Source: CAZPNX01 sp964518765
GTDB taxonomy: Bacteria; Edwardsbacteria; AC1; EtOH8
Assembly: GCA_964518765.1 (NCBI GenBank)
Contig: CAZFJC010000025.1
Location: forward strand, 1-36,130
Direction: 5' to 3'
Length of the DNA stretch: 36,130 nt
Below the pieces are notes generated by a model. That model saw nothing but the letters and a program-made list of their open reading frames with translations. It made no database searches and was not told where the DNA came from. Positions 25,371 to 33,549 of this stretch are shown piece by piece. Each line of letters begins with the position of its first letter. The stretch's first letter is position 1. Position numbers and translations under genes: made by a program.

Positions 25371-25407
25371 CTAAAAAGAAAAGCGGATGCTTTTTAGCAT
25401 CCGCTTT
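25371..25407 (-). terminator. Terminator downstream of tRNA-Ser(GCU)
   Basis: A 12-bp stem AAAGCGGATGCT (25380-25391)/AGCATCCGCTTT (25396-25407) with a 4-nt loop. On minus it is followed by TTCTTTTTAG. It can also stop plus-strand readthrough from tonB. Confidence 0.85.
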
Positions 25408-25461
25408 ACCTGTCCACCTCTGGCGCGCCAGGCGAAGCTCCGGCATATCAGGAGCGCAGTC

Positions 25462-25554
25462 TGGCGGAGGGGTGGGGATTCGAACCCCAGATACGGCTTA
25501 TGACCGTATAACGGTTTAGCAAACCGCCGCCTTCGGCCACTCGGCCACCCCTCC
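25462..25554 (-). tRNA. tRNA-Ser, anticodon GCU
   Basis: A 93-nt cloverleaf including the encoded CCA. Acceptor GGAGGGG/CCCCTCC, discriminator G, D arm GCCGAGTGG, anticodon loop TTGCTAA (anticodon GCT), a long type II variable arm (ATACGG/CCGTAT), T arm TGGGG-TTCGAAT-CCCCA. Has its own promoter and terminator. Confidence 0.98.
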
Positions 25555-25565
25555 AAAGCAGATAG

Positions 25566-25595
25566 ATTTTACACCATAAGCCACGAATTAGTCAA
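25566..25595 (-). promoter_or_regulatory. Promoter of tRNA-Ser(GCU)
   Basis: On minus: TTGACT (25595-25590), 18-bp spacer, TAAAAT (25571-25566), 11 bases before the tRNA 5' end. Confidence 0.7.
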
Positions 25596-25672
25596 CTATC
25601 GTCAAGAGAAACTGCCGGGGTTCGCTGACGGGGGCGGTGTCAGCCACAAAAAACCTGGCTTTCCAAGGTACA

Positions 25673-28486
25673 TCATCCATTCATCTCACCGACCCACTGC
25701 CGCCCGCAGAGCACCTTGTAGGGACAACCGGCGCACTGGTGCTGGGGGTTCCCGGTGGGCCCGAACGCCAGATTCGGGTTTCGAATCTCTCCTATCAGGA
25801 TGGCGATGGCCTTCCGGTAGGCCTGGTACGCGGCCTGACGGTCGTCCTCAGGTGCGAACAGGGCATGTTGCTCGATATTGGGCTCCCCCAATTTCATCAG
25901 CTCGCAGTTGACCCCCTCAGGGCCGAGCTCCTGGTGTTCCTCCAGGTATAGCATCATATAAAAAGGCAGCTGCACCGAGATCAATTTGTTGGCCCAATCC
26001 TCCCTTGGCGCCTGGACGAAGGACGAATACTTCGGCACCTCGCCGCCGCCGGTTTTATAGTCCAGGATCACCACCTGAGCGCCCCGCTGGTCCACCCGGT
26101 CCATGGTGCCGTTCACCGGGACCGGACCCAGACCTGGCAGATCGATGTTCATACTCCTCTTGAGCTCGCAGCCCAGAACCTTCGTCTCCTTAAGATTTAC
26201 CTGGTGGTATTGCAGCAGCTTCCTCATCCTGGCCTTGACCTGCGATTTTATCAGGTAGATGTTGCCGCCCTGATCCGGCCCGTAATTCTCTTCGAATACC
26301 TCATCCACCAGACCGTCCATCTCCCCTGGGTCGGCCTTCGAATAGGATAAAATCTTGCCCTCTCTCCTCTCGAAGTATTTGTGCAGCACCCGATGCACCA
26401 GCCCCCCCAGATCACAGGCCTCGACGTCCAGCGACACCTCGTCCTTCTCCCTGATGCGCAACAGGAAGCTGTAGCAGAAGCGCAGCCCGCATCTTAGATA
26501 ACAGTCGAGCATGGTGGGGCTGTAGGACAGACCGGCTATGGCCTCCATCATATTCGAGGTCTTGGCGATGGGCGGTGGCTGGCCCTGGCAGAAGCTTGCC
26601 CCGAAGTGCGCCAGAGACTGTCTTGCGGCTCCGACGGTTCCCCGGCGTTGCTCCTCCTCCCAGATCAGTTGCTCGACGAATCGGCTGCGCTGCTCGCCGC
26701 CGGTCTGGCTGTAGCACAGCACCGCCTCCTCGGCCCCGGCCACCAGGTTGTGGAAATGATAGCTGTCCATCATCTCCCGCTCTCGGTAGGTGGGCAATCC
26801 CAGCTCCCGCCTCAGGGCCTGGGGCAGGATGGTGTCCACGCTGTCGACCTTGGGCAGGATGCCCTCATTGACGTCCAGCATGACCACCTTCTTGAATCTG
26901 AGGTTCCGGGTCTCCAGAAATCCCAGGATCTGCAATCCGCGGAACGAGGTGCCCGGGAAGGGCACCCGGACCTGAGCGGCGTAATGCTGCATCAGGCCGA
27001 AGTAGGCCCGGGTTGTCTCCAGGCGATGCCCGGCCATCAGCGATCCCTTCAGCTCCAGCAGGGTTCTGGTCATCTCCAGGAAGAAGCGATTGGCGTAGGG
27101 GTGGCGGTCGGCCTGGCTGCGTTCGGCTACGGCCGAGACCACTTCCAGCATCCTCTCGGCGAACTCGGCCACCGAATCGATATTTTCGAAAGGCCTCAGT
27201 ACCAGGCTGTGGATCTGGTTGAGATGGGCGAACAGTTCGCTGATGTCGAATCCCTGCTCGGACAATCCGGCCATCCTTTTGGAGACCCTCAGCCTGAGCT
27301 GCGGATCGGATTCGATGAAGTCCAGTTCCACCATCCGCCGACCCTGGCGGGTGAGCTCCTCCTCGATAGCGTGAAGCAGGATCCTGGTGGGATAGCTGCC
27401 CCTGGCGGTCCTCAGGTTCTTGACATAGGGATGGAGCATCAGCTGCAGATAATATGGCAGGAAATAGCCCTGTCGGCTCCGGCCCTCCTGGGCTTGGGCG
27501 ATGGCCTTGGCCAGGCCCCAAAGCGGCGTCCGCATCAGGGGGTAGCCCATGGAGATGTTCCATTCATCGCCCAGCCTGGGCAGCAGGTGATGGATAACCG
27601 GAAACACCGTCTCCTGCTTGGCAAGCACCAGCACCGTCTCCGAAAGTTCCGGTCCCGGGACGATCTCCCCGGCCATCGCCGCCACCTGGCCGTGGCTGTC
27701 GCTGGCCCGGAGATAGCGGACATGGGGCAGGATACCTCTCTCCGTCGGCCGGTAGTCGAGGCCCAGTTGCTCGAAGGTGCGGTCCATCCCCGGCCCGTCG
27801 CGGAAGATCGCCAGCGCATTGGGTCGATCCAAGAGGGATCCGATGATGGAGCGCTCGGCAACGGTCAGGGCATTGAACCCGGCTACGATCACCTGGGCGA
27901 AGCTCGAGGTGTCGATTTGGGACGCCCGGGAGGCCAGCCAATCGTAGGCGCTGGCCCTGGTGGCCAGACCCTCCTCCTCCAGCCTGCGGTAGAACCCGTC
28001 ATACCAGACAGAGAGGTGCTCCAGCTGTCGGCCGAAGGCCCCAGGGACCGGCTCCTGAGCCAAGGCGCGGACCGATTCCAATGTCTTGGGGCTGACGCCC
28101 TCTATCCTGAGCTCCTCGAAGTCTGAGAACAAAGTGAACCCCCAAGCCAGAAATTCTTCCAGGGACATCCTGGATCCGCCGCCGGGAAGCTGGCAGTCGG
28201 GGTGCATCTGGTAGATCAGGGCGGCCCCGTCCTCGGCCCCGATCCATTGGCGGCCCAGGCCCAGGCCGGAGCAGGTTTTCTCCACCCATTGATCTATGGA
28301 GAAAAAGCTCGGAGCCCTGAGGGCGCCCCCCTTGCTTTCAGCCAGGCGCTTGGCCAGGTCGAAGAATGGTCGTCGGCTGGGCATGAGCATCAGGTTCCTC
28401 TCCGGACCGACGCCCGAGCCATCGATAAACTCGCAGAGGCGGCCCACCAGGTCGGATCCGGCCGGCAGAAGAATCGCCTTCCTCAC
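25673..28486 (-). CDS. addB: AddB-like nuclease/inactivated helicase subunit
   Basis: A 937-residue AddB/RexB-type protein, the partner of AddA in double-strand-break end processing. The N-terminal helicase-like part starts MRKAILLPAGSDLVGRLCEF and lacks a normal Walker A, as in AddB-like proteins. The C-terminal RecB nuclease domain shows QVVILDYKTGGGEVPKYSS (the D...DYK core, near 810-830) and QLPFYMMLYLEE. Cysteines in LDCYLRCGLRFCYSF (about 660) and CAGCPYKVLC near the C-terminus fit the Fe-S cluster of AddB. Start overlaps the addA stop by 4 nt. Could equally be annotated as a PD-(D/E)XK nuclease-family protein. Confidence 0.85.
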   Translation of the reverse strand: MRKAILLPAGSDLVGRLCEFIDGSGVGPERNLMLMPSRRPFFDLAKRLAESKGGALRAPSFFSIDQWVEKTCSGLGLGRQWIGAEDGAALIYQMHPDCQLPGGGSRMSLEEFLAWGFTLFSDFEELRIEGVSPKTLESVRALAQEPVPGAFGRQLEHLSVWYDGFYRRLEEEGLATRASAYDWLASRASQIDTSSFAQVIVAGFNALTVAERSIIGSLLDRPNALAIFRDGPGMDRTFEQLGLDYRPTERGILPHVRYLRASDSHGQVAAMAGEIVPGPELSETVLVLAKQETVFPVIHHLLPRLGDEWNISMGYPLMRTPLWGLAKAIAQAQEGRSRQGYFLPYYLQLMLHPYVKNLRTARGSYPTRILLHAIEEELTRQGRRMVELDFIESDPQLRLRVSKRMAGLSEQGFDISELFAHLNQIHSLVLRPFENIDSVAEFAERMLEVVSAVAERSQADRHPYANRFFLEMTRTLLELKGSLMAGHRLETTRAYFGLMQHYAAQVRVPFPGTSFRGLQILGFLETRNLRFKKVVMLDVNEGILPKVDSVDTILPQALRRELGLPTYREREMMDSYHFHNLVAGAEEAVLCYSQTGGEQRSRFVEQLIWEEEQRRGTVGAARQSLAHFGASFCQGQPPPIAKTSNMMEAIAGLSYSPTMLDCYLRCGLRFCYSFLLRIREKDEVSLDVEACDLGGLVHRVLHKYFERREGKILSYSKADPGEMDGLVDEVFEENYGPDQGGNIYLIKSQVKARMRKLLQYHQVNLKETKVLGCELKRSMNIDLPGLGPVPVNGTMDRVDQRGAQVVILDYKTGGGEVPKYSSFVQAPREDWANKLISVQLPFYMMLYLEEHQELGPEGVNCELMKLGEPNIEQHALFAPEDDRQAAYQAYRKAIAILIGEIRNPNLAFGPTGNPQHQCAGCPYKVLCGRQWVGEMNG

Positions 28487-31400
28487 GGCCTCACCTCCAC
28501 CACCGTCCTGTCCAGGTAGACGATGACACCGAAGGCCGCAATGCCTGAATAGGCCTCGGTGAGCAGGTTTAGGTACTCGCGTACCTGGGCCTGGTGCTTC
28601 TCCTTAAACATCGCCTCCTGCGATCCGGTTTTGAACTCGATGACCGTCGTCCGCCCTGGATCGAGCACCAACCGATCCATGCGGAACAGCCTCCCATCGC
28701 CGGAGATGAATTCCACCTCGCGCTCCACCTTCCTGCCTGGTCGTTCCTCGAACCAGCATCCCACCCGGGGATCTCCCAATAGGGCGCAGATATCTTCGGC
28801 CGCTCGAGACCTATCCGCCTCGGGCGCCAGCCGCTGGTGCCTGTCCAGCAGTGTCTGGACCAGCGGCAGAAAATCCCTGGGCAGGTATTCGATGTCCTCA
28901 AGCACCCGGTGCAGATAATTTCCCAGGCTGGCGTCGCTAAAACGAGACCGGTTCCAGGCCGACTCCGGCAGCCATTCTGAATGCTGGCGCACCCCGGGCG
29001 GGCTGACCACCAGGGGCCTGAGCTCCTCGGTCCGGCCGCCGCCCGCCTCCTTTCTGCCCCTGACCTGCGCCGGGAACAGGGCCTGATGGACAGGTATCCG
29101 GGGCGGTCTGTTGGCCGGCTTCCTAGCCAAGATCTTGGATGGCTTGCTTGCCTTAGGCGGATCCAGCACCACCAGGTTGTAGAGCTCGCTCCTGGGACGG
29201 GTGCAGGCAACGTAGAGACAGTTCAAGGCCTGGATCTCGGTGTCGGCGTCGCGCTCGTCCTTGAGCTCCCTCAGGCCTTCAGGATGTCCGGAGGCATTGT
29301 CGGCTATCTTCTCGTTAAGCTTATAGAGGGTGATGGCGCCATCCCGCTTGCGATAGTAATACCTGCTGCCCTTGCTCTTGGGGGGGGTTATCAGGTTGAT
29401 GACCACAGGAAATCCCATGCCCTTGGCCTTGAAATAGGTCAAAAGCTGCACCGCCGGCATGCTCTCCGGCAGCTCCAGCCCGAACATATCCTCTGGCCCC
29501 TGATCGAAGGCCTCCAGCACCTCTCCCAGCCCGCCCCGGCCCTCGAACTCCAGAACGGCCACCGTCTCCAGCATCTTGAGCACGGCCGCATCCTCCTGCG
29601 GAAAGTTGGCGAAGACGCCCAGACGGTCTATCACCAGACAAAGCAGATCGTAAACCGGGTAGAAGCCAGACAGTTTATAGGGCTCCTCGAAGTATCGTTC
29701 CCACAAAGGCCGGAAGTCCTTCTCCTGTCGGCACTGGCCGTAGAGATAGCCTGAGGCGGCCGACCTCTGGCCGGCGGCCGTCAGCAGTTCCAGGGCCTGT
29801 CCCCTATCCCATTTGAGGCCGTCGGACCGGGCGGCCCTGGCCAGGACCTCGCCCAGCACCACCGCGGCCCAGGCCACTCCATCTATGGGCGATTGCAGCC
29901 ACCGCAGCAGTTCCACCAGCTCGGCCACCACCCGCCTCCTCCTGATGTCCATCCCCGAAGAGCTGTTGGCCGCTATCCCCTCCTGAGTCAGCCAATCGAT
30001 GGCCTGCTCCAGCTCCCAGTTGGTGCCGGCCAGAATAGCGATATCCTGGCGGCTGTAGCCGCGGCCCAGGACGTCTTTGACTATCTCCAGGATGGCCGAC
30101 CGTAGCGGCCCCTTGCCTTGATCCGGATCGCCTATCTCCCGGGGCAGCTTCTGGATGTGGCGCACTTCGACATAGCCTCGGCCCTGGTTCTCCCTACCGG
30201 CCTCCTGTCTGTAGTCGGTCAGACTGCTGAGATCAGCTTTGAAGCTCCCCTGGGCGATGAGGTCAGGCAGGATCCTCTGGAACGTTTCCTCGACGTAGTC
30301 CACGATGACCTGGCCGCTACGGTAGTTGAACCTCAGGCTATCCACTTGCGACCTATCGGCCACGCTGGCCGGCAACCAACGATGGGGTGTCCGGCTCTCG
30401 ATCTCCAGCTTGAGCCCCCTCATAATCCGGTAGTCGGCCTGGCGGAACATATAGATTGCCTGCTTGAGGTCGCCCACCAGGAAGGCCGAGCCGTCGCTGG
30501 CCAGGGCCTCGGCCAGCAGCGGGGTCAGGCTGCGCCACTGGGCCGAGTCGGTGTCCTGGAACTCGTCTATCAGATAGTGGCTGAGCCTGGTCCCTAACTT
30601 GAGGTAGATCTCAGGCACCATCTCCCGGCTCAGCGACTCGGCCAGCCGTTTGGCGATGTCTCCTATGTGGTGCTGGCCCCGGCGCCGCTTGGCGGTCTCC
30701 AGATGCGCCTTGAAACGGCCGTAGGGCAGGCTGAAGGCGGCGTATCCGGCAATGGCATGGGCCACCGCCAGATCGGCCACCACCTTCTCGGTTTTAGCCC
30801 AGATCTCCTTGGATCCATCAACCAGATCCCTTTTGTCCGGGTCCTGATCTTTCTTGACGATCGGTGTGTTTTTACCACTGTAGGACGTCCAGCCCAGGAT
30901 AGCGCCCGCATCCCGGTTGGCCAGGGCTTCGGCCAGCTTCGGGTGACCGTCGAACACCAGCCCGTGCCTTTGGGCATAATCCCTCATCTCATCAAGGATG
31001 GCGGCTAGCCTCTGCAGGCTATTTTCCTTGGCCTGGCGTTGGTCGGAGAAGACGAAATGACCGGTCTCCTTGGCTTCGATCTCCAGCAGTTCGGCGAAGC
31101 TCTTCCTCATGGCGGCCATCGGATCCCAAGGGTACCTGCCGCCCGTCGCCTCCAACAGCTCCAAGAATTCGTCCATGACAGCGGTCAGCTCCGGATCGCG
31201 GCCCGGTCCGATGTCCGCGGCCATGAGCGTCAGGGCATAATCGATAAGCTCGCGGTGGCTGGTGGTGATCTCGAACTCGGGCCTAAAACCCAGCTCCCGG
31301 GCCGAGGCCCTGGCCAACCGGTTGGTGAAGCTGTCGATGGTCTGCACCTGGAAGTCGCTATAGTGCTCCAGCACCGCGGCCACCATGGACCTGGCTGCCG

Positions 31401-31701
31401 CGCCGATGGCCTTCCTGTCCCGACCCAACCGTGGCTGGATCTCGTCCATCAGGCTGCCCTGTGGTTCCAGCGCCAGCCTCTTGAGCCACTCCAGTATCCG
31501 CTCCTTCATCTCCCGGGCCGCGTTCTTGGTGAAGGTGACGGCCAGCAGGTTGGACAGCCGGTTGTGCGGCACGTCGTCACTTAGCAGGAACCATACAAAG
31601 CGGCGGGACAGGGCATGGGTCTTGCCCGAGCCGGCCGAGGCCTCCAGCAACAGCAGGTGGGGAAAGGTTTCCCGTGATGATGAAGAGCTTTGGGAGGACA
31701 T
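28483..31701 (-). CDS. addA: AddA-like UvrD-family helicase-nuclease
   Basis: A 1072-residue UvrD/Rep-type helicase with a C-terminal nuclease domain. Walker A EASAGSGKTHALSRRF at about 19-34, motif Ia VTFTKNAAREMKERI, Walker B/motif II YLIDEFQDTDSAQWRSL near 378-394, motif III AFLVGDLKQAIYMFRQAD, and motif VI CLYVACTRPRSELYN near 835-850. The nuclease core DPGRTTVIEFKTGSQEAM is near 1026-1043. With AddB it resects breaks and loads RecA. There is no Shine-Dalgarno; TATTAT ends six bases before ATG. RecO elsewhere in the window gives the second repair route. Confidence 0.9.
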   Translation of the reverse strand: MSSQSSSSSRETFPHLLLLEASAGSGKTHALSRRFVWFLLSDDVPHNRLSNLLAVTFTKNAAREMKERILEWLKRLALEPQGSLMDEIQPRLGRDRKAIGAAARSMVAAVLEHYSDFQVQTIDSFTNRLARASARELGFRPEFEITTSHRELIDYALTLMAADIGPGRDPELTAVMDEFLELLEATGGRYPWDPMAAMRKSFAELLEIEAKETGHFVFSDQRQAKENSLQRLAAILDEMRDYAQRHGLVFDGHPKLAEALANRDAGAILGWTSYSGKNTPIVKKDQDPDKRDLVDGSKEIWAKTEKVVADLAVAHAIAGYAAFSLPYGRFKAHLETAKRRRGQHHIGDIAKRLAESLSREMVPEIYLKLGTRLSHYLIDEFQDTDSAQWRSLTPLLAEALASDGSAFLVGDLKQAIYMFRQADYRIMRGLKLEIESRTPHRWLPASVADRSQVDSLRFNYRSGQVIVDYVEETFQRILPDLIAQGSFKADLSSLTDYRQEAGRENQGRGYVEVRHIQKLPREIGDPDQGKGPLRSAILEIVKDVLGRGYSRQDIAILAGTNWELEQAIDWLTQEGIAANSSSGMDIRRRRVVAELVELLRWLQSPIDGVAWAAVVLGEVLARAARSDGLKWDRGQALELLTAAGQRSAASGYLYGQCRQEKDFRPLWERYFEEPYKLSGFYPVYDLLCLVIDRLGVFANFPQEDAAVLKMLETVAVLEFEGRGGLGEVLEAFDQGPEDMFGLELPESMPAVQLLTYFKAKGMGFPVVINLITPPKSKGSRYYYRKRDGAITLYKLNEKIADNASGHPEGLRELKDERDADTEIQALNCLYVACTRPRSELYNLVVLDPPKASKPSKILARKPANRPPRIPVHQALFPAQVRGRKEAGGGRTEELRPLVVSPPGVRQHSEWLPESAWNRSRFSDASLGNYLHRVLEDIEYLPRDFLPLVQTLLDRHQRLAPEADRSRAAEDICALLGDPRVGCWFEERPGRKVEREVEFISGDGRLFRMDRLVLDPGRTTVIEFKTGSQEAMFKEKHQAQVREYLNLLTEAYSGIAAFGVIVYLDRTVVEVRP

Positions 31702-31707
31702 GTTCTT

Positions 31708-31713
31708 ATAATA
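31708..31713 (-). promoter_or_regulatory. -10-like hexamer directly before addA
   Basis: TATTAT on minus, then six bases, then the addA ATG at 31701. No good -35 at 16-18 bp. Called because the spacing matches other gene starts here; weak on its own. Confidence 0.3.
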
Positions 31714-32043
31714 AGGATATCTTAGGTTCTATTGATGATATCGCAAAGGGATGACAATTTGATAGCTTGGCATAACGTCTGCCAAAGGCGCTTGAAGTCT
31801 CATGGGAAAATACCGAGCCCTAAAGCGCCTCTTCGACAATCCGGATTTTTTCTGCCGAGATCAGTGCGTCCTTCCTCTGGTGATGCGTCCCCAACCGCAG
31901 GCTCCGGCCCTAACCTGTCGTCAAGATGCCTTACCGCTAGAGCCATGCCGTTCCTCTGGCTGTCCTGGGGCTTGATCACTATCCATTCACGGCACCTGAG
32001 CCGGCCTTCAAGTTTGCTGGATTCATCGCCATCGGCCGATGAC
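31714..32043. other. 330-bp stretch without a recognised gene
   Basis: No protein family is recognisable on either strand. TTCCTCTGG occurs twice (31872-31880, 31951-31959) and TGCGTCC twice nearby. An 8-bp inverted repeat AGGCGCTT/AAGCGCCT lies near 31786 and 31823. A frame on minus can be read from a GTG near 31980 for about 58 codons, but its residues show no family signal. It could be a structured RNA, a long leader of addA, or gene debris. Confidence 0.5.
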
Positions 32044-32075
32044 GATAAATCGGGGCATCTCTGCCCCGATTTATC
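32044..32075. terminator. 14-bp perfect hairpin downstream of the SWIB-like gene
   Basis: Stem GATAAATCGGGGCA (32044-32057) with TGCCCCGATTTATC (32062-32075), loop TCTC. It lies 34 nt past the stop of the minus-strand small gene. The AT-rich stem base gives only a weak U-tract; the best assignment is a terminator for that gene. Confidence 0.7.
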
Positions 32076-32108
32076 TTTGTCATTGCCAGGTTCCGGCCTT
32101 GGGCACCT

Positions 32109-32258
32109 TTACTTGCCGGCCTTGACCTGGAGGTTGTTCTCCTTGATGTATGCCCAGAGCCCCTTGGTGAGCTCCATCCCGGTGATGGTGTCGCCCTCCT
32201 TTTTCTTGAAAACCTTGGCCAGGGTTGCGTCGAGCTTGATGGTTCCGCCGGCTGCCAT
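32109..32258 (-). CDS. Very short SWIB/MDM2-domain-like protein
   Basis: A 49-residue ORF with an excellent Shine-Dalgarno (AAGGAGG, five bases before ATG) and a terminator after the stop. The product starts MAAGGTIKLDATLAKVFK and contains GMELTKGLWAYIKENNLQ, closely resembling the helix of SWIB domains (KLWxYIKENNLQ). Normal SWIB domains are about 75-80 residues; here the protein stops right after this helix with VKAGK, so the second half of the fold is missing. Chlamydial and other bacterial SWIB proteins may bind DNA or chromatin-like proteins. Either a minimal relative or a truncated copy. Family assignment is from sequence likeness only. Confidence 0.7.
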   Translation of the reverse strand: MAAGGTIKLDATLAKVFKKKEGDTITGMELTKGLWAYIKENNLQVKAGK

Positions 32259-32294
32259 TCCGTCCTCCTTATGTTTGGGTTTGGGGTGAATTAT

Positions 32295-33539
32295 TTATTT
32301 CGAATTAATATACTGACGAGCCAGACGAAGCCCGCCTACAGCGGACGTATCTCTCTGGCGGAAGCGAGAGGATTCGAACCCCTGGTGCCTTGCGGCACTG
32401 CGGTTTTCAAGACCGCCGCCTTCAACCACTCGGCCACGCTTCCGCTTGGGTTTATCCTTATCGTATCCAATGAGTTGGATGATTTCCCCATTTTGGCCGT
32501 TTGGCCCCAAAAGGGCCTTGGTGTCCATTTGGTGTCCACTTTCCGGCCCGATCTTGGCCGCCATCACCGACACCGCCTTCCTCTTGTGCTCCGGCGCCGA
32601 GTGGGCGTAACGGGAGGTCATGACGATGGTCGAGTGCCCCAGGATCTCCTTGACCGTCATCAGGTCGACCCCGGCCGCCACCAGGTAGGAGGCGAAGGTG
32701 TGCCTCAGGTCGTGGAACCGGCAGCGGCCGATCCCGGACCTCTGAAGGGCGTTCAGCCAGGCCGTCCGGAACACCACCACCGGCTTCTTGGTCTTGTAGT
32801 AGGTGAACACGTACTCGGAGTCGGCCTTGCGCAGCATGGCCGAGAACATGCCCATCAGGGCCTCGTTGATGGGTATCCGCCTGATCTTGCCGTTCTTGGT
32901 ATGGAACACCGTTATCAGGCCGTTCTCCAGGTCCACCTGGTCCCACTTGAGGCTCAGGATCTCGTTCAGCCGCATCCCGGTGTGCAGGGCGGTAAGGACG
33001 ATGGGCCTGGAGTACCTCTCGGTGCAGGCCGCCAGCAGCCTCTCGATCTCGTCCGGGGCTAGGACCCGGTACTGGAACTCCTCCTCCCTGAGCAGCCGGA
33101 CGTCCCGCATGGGGTTCCTGTCGGCCTTGTCCCAGCGGATGGCCATGTTGAACATGTGCTTTAGAAGGGCTATCTCCCGGTTGACCGTGGCCGGCTTGAC
33201 CCTGGCCGCCCTTTTCTGCTTGTGGGCCTCGATCAGGAACGGGGTGATCTCGTCCAGGTTGCGGTGGCCGAAGCTGGGCATCAGGTTGTTGATCAGCGTC
33301 TGGTCCCGCTCCCAGGACCGCTTGTTGACCCGGGCGTACTGGAGGTAGATCTCCGCGAAGTCCTTGAACCTGGTGTACTCCTTCTTGCGGATCTGGTAGC
33401 GGTCCTGGACGATCTCGGCCTGGCGCACCGCCAGGGCCTTCTCGGCCATGCGGCGGCTGGCTCCCACGCACTCCCGCTTCCTCCGGCCCTTGACCCGGTA
33501 GTCGATGAAGTACTTGCCGTTCTTGAGGTAGATGCCCAT
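32295..33539 (-). CDS. int: Tyrosine recombinase/integrase, frame reads through tRNA-Ser
   Basis: A 414-residue phage/ICE-type tyrosine integrase. N-terminal arm-binding region MGIYLKNGKYFIDYRVKG; SAM-like core-binding domain at about 55-155; catalytic domain after that with Arg in LHTGMRLNEILSLKWDQV, HDLRHTFASYLVAAG, LGHSTIVMTSRYAH (His and nucleophile Tyr). All catalytic residues are present. AGGA lies 8 nt upstream of ATG. The usual end of such proteins would be near residue 340 (MAAKIGPESG); here the frame stays open through the entire tRNA-Ser gene and stops 61 nt beyond it. The int 3' end therefore overlaps the probable attachment site. The XRE and excisionase-like genes precede it. Confidence 0.93.
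   Translation of the reverse strand: MGIYLKNGKYFIDYRVKGRRKRECVGASRRMAEKALAVRQAEIVQDRYQIRKKEYTRFKDFAEIYLQYARVNKRSWERDQTLINNLMPSFGHRNLDEITPFLIEAHKQKRAARVKPATVNREIALLKHMFNMAIRWDKADRNPMRDVRLLREEEFQYRVLAPDEIERLLAACTERYSRPIVLTALHTGMRLNEILSLKWDQVDLENGLITVFHTKNGKIRRIPINEALMGMFSAMLRKADSEYVFTYYKTKKPVVVFRTAWLNALQRSGIGRCRFHDLRHTFASYLVAAGVDLMTVKEILGHSTIVMTSRYAHSAPEHKRKAVSVMAAKIGPESGHQMDTKALLGPNGQNGEIIQLIGYDKDKPKRKRGRVVEGGGLENRSAARHQGFESSRFRQRDTSAVGGLRLARQYINSK
32356..32443 (-). tRNA. tRNA-Ser, anticodon UGA
   Basis: An 88-nt cloverleaf with encoded CCA. Acceptor GGAAGCG/CGCTTCC, discriminator G, D arm GCCGAGTGG, anticodon loop CTTGAAA (anticodon TGA), variable arm GTGCC-GCAA-GGCAC, T arm AGGGG-TTCGAAT-CCTCT (one G-U). 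It lies inside the int frame on the same strand. I find no convincing promoter directly upstream, so it may depend on transcription from the int side. Confidence 0.98.
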
Positions 33540-33549
33540 GGTAGCGTTC

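Noticed and set aside
26606..28126. 506-codon plus-strand frame opposite addB
   Set aside because: Antisense shadow of addB with low-complexity His/Gln/Gly content.
31732..32289. 185-codon plus-strand frame
   Set aside because: It runs antisense through the SWIB-like gene and its terminator and has no family resemblance or ribosome-binding site.
32336..32539. 67-codon minus-strand frame containing SVAEWLKAAVLKTAV
   Set aside because: This is the familiar false translation of a serine tRNA gene.
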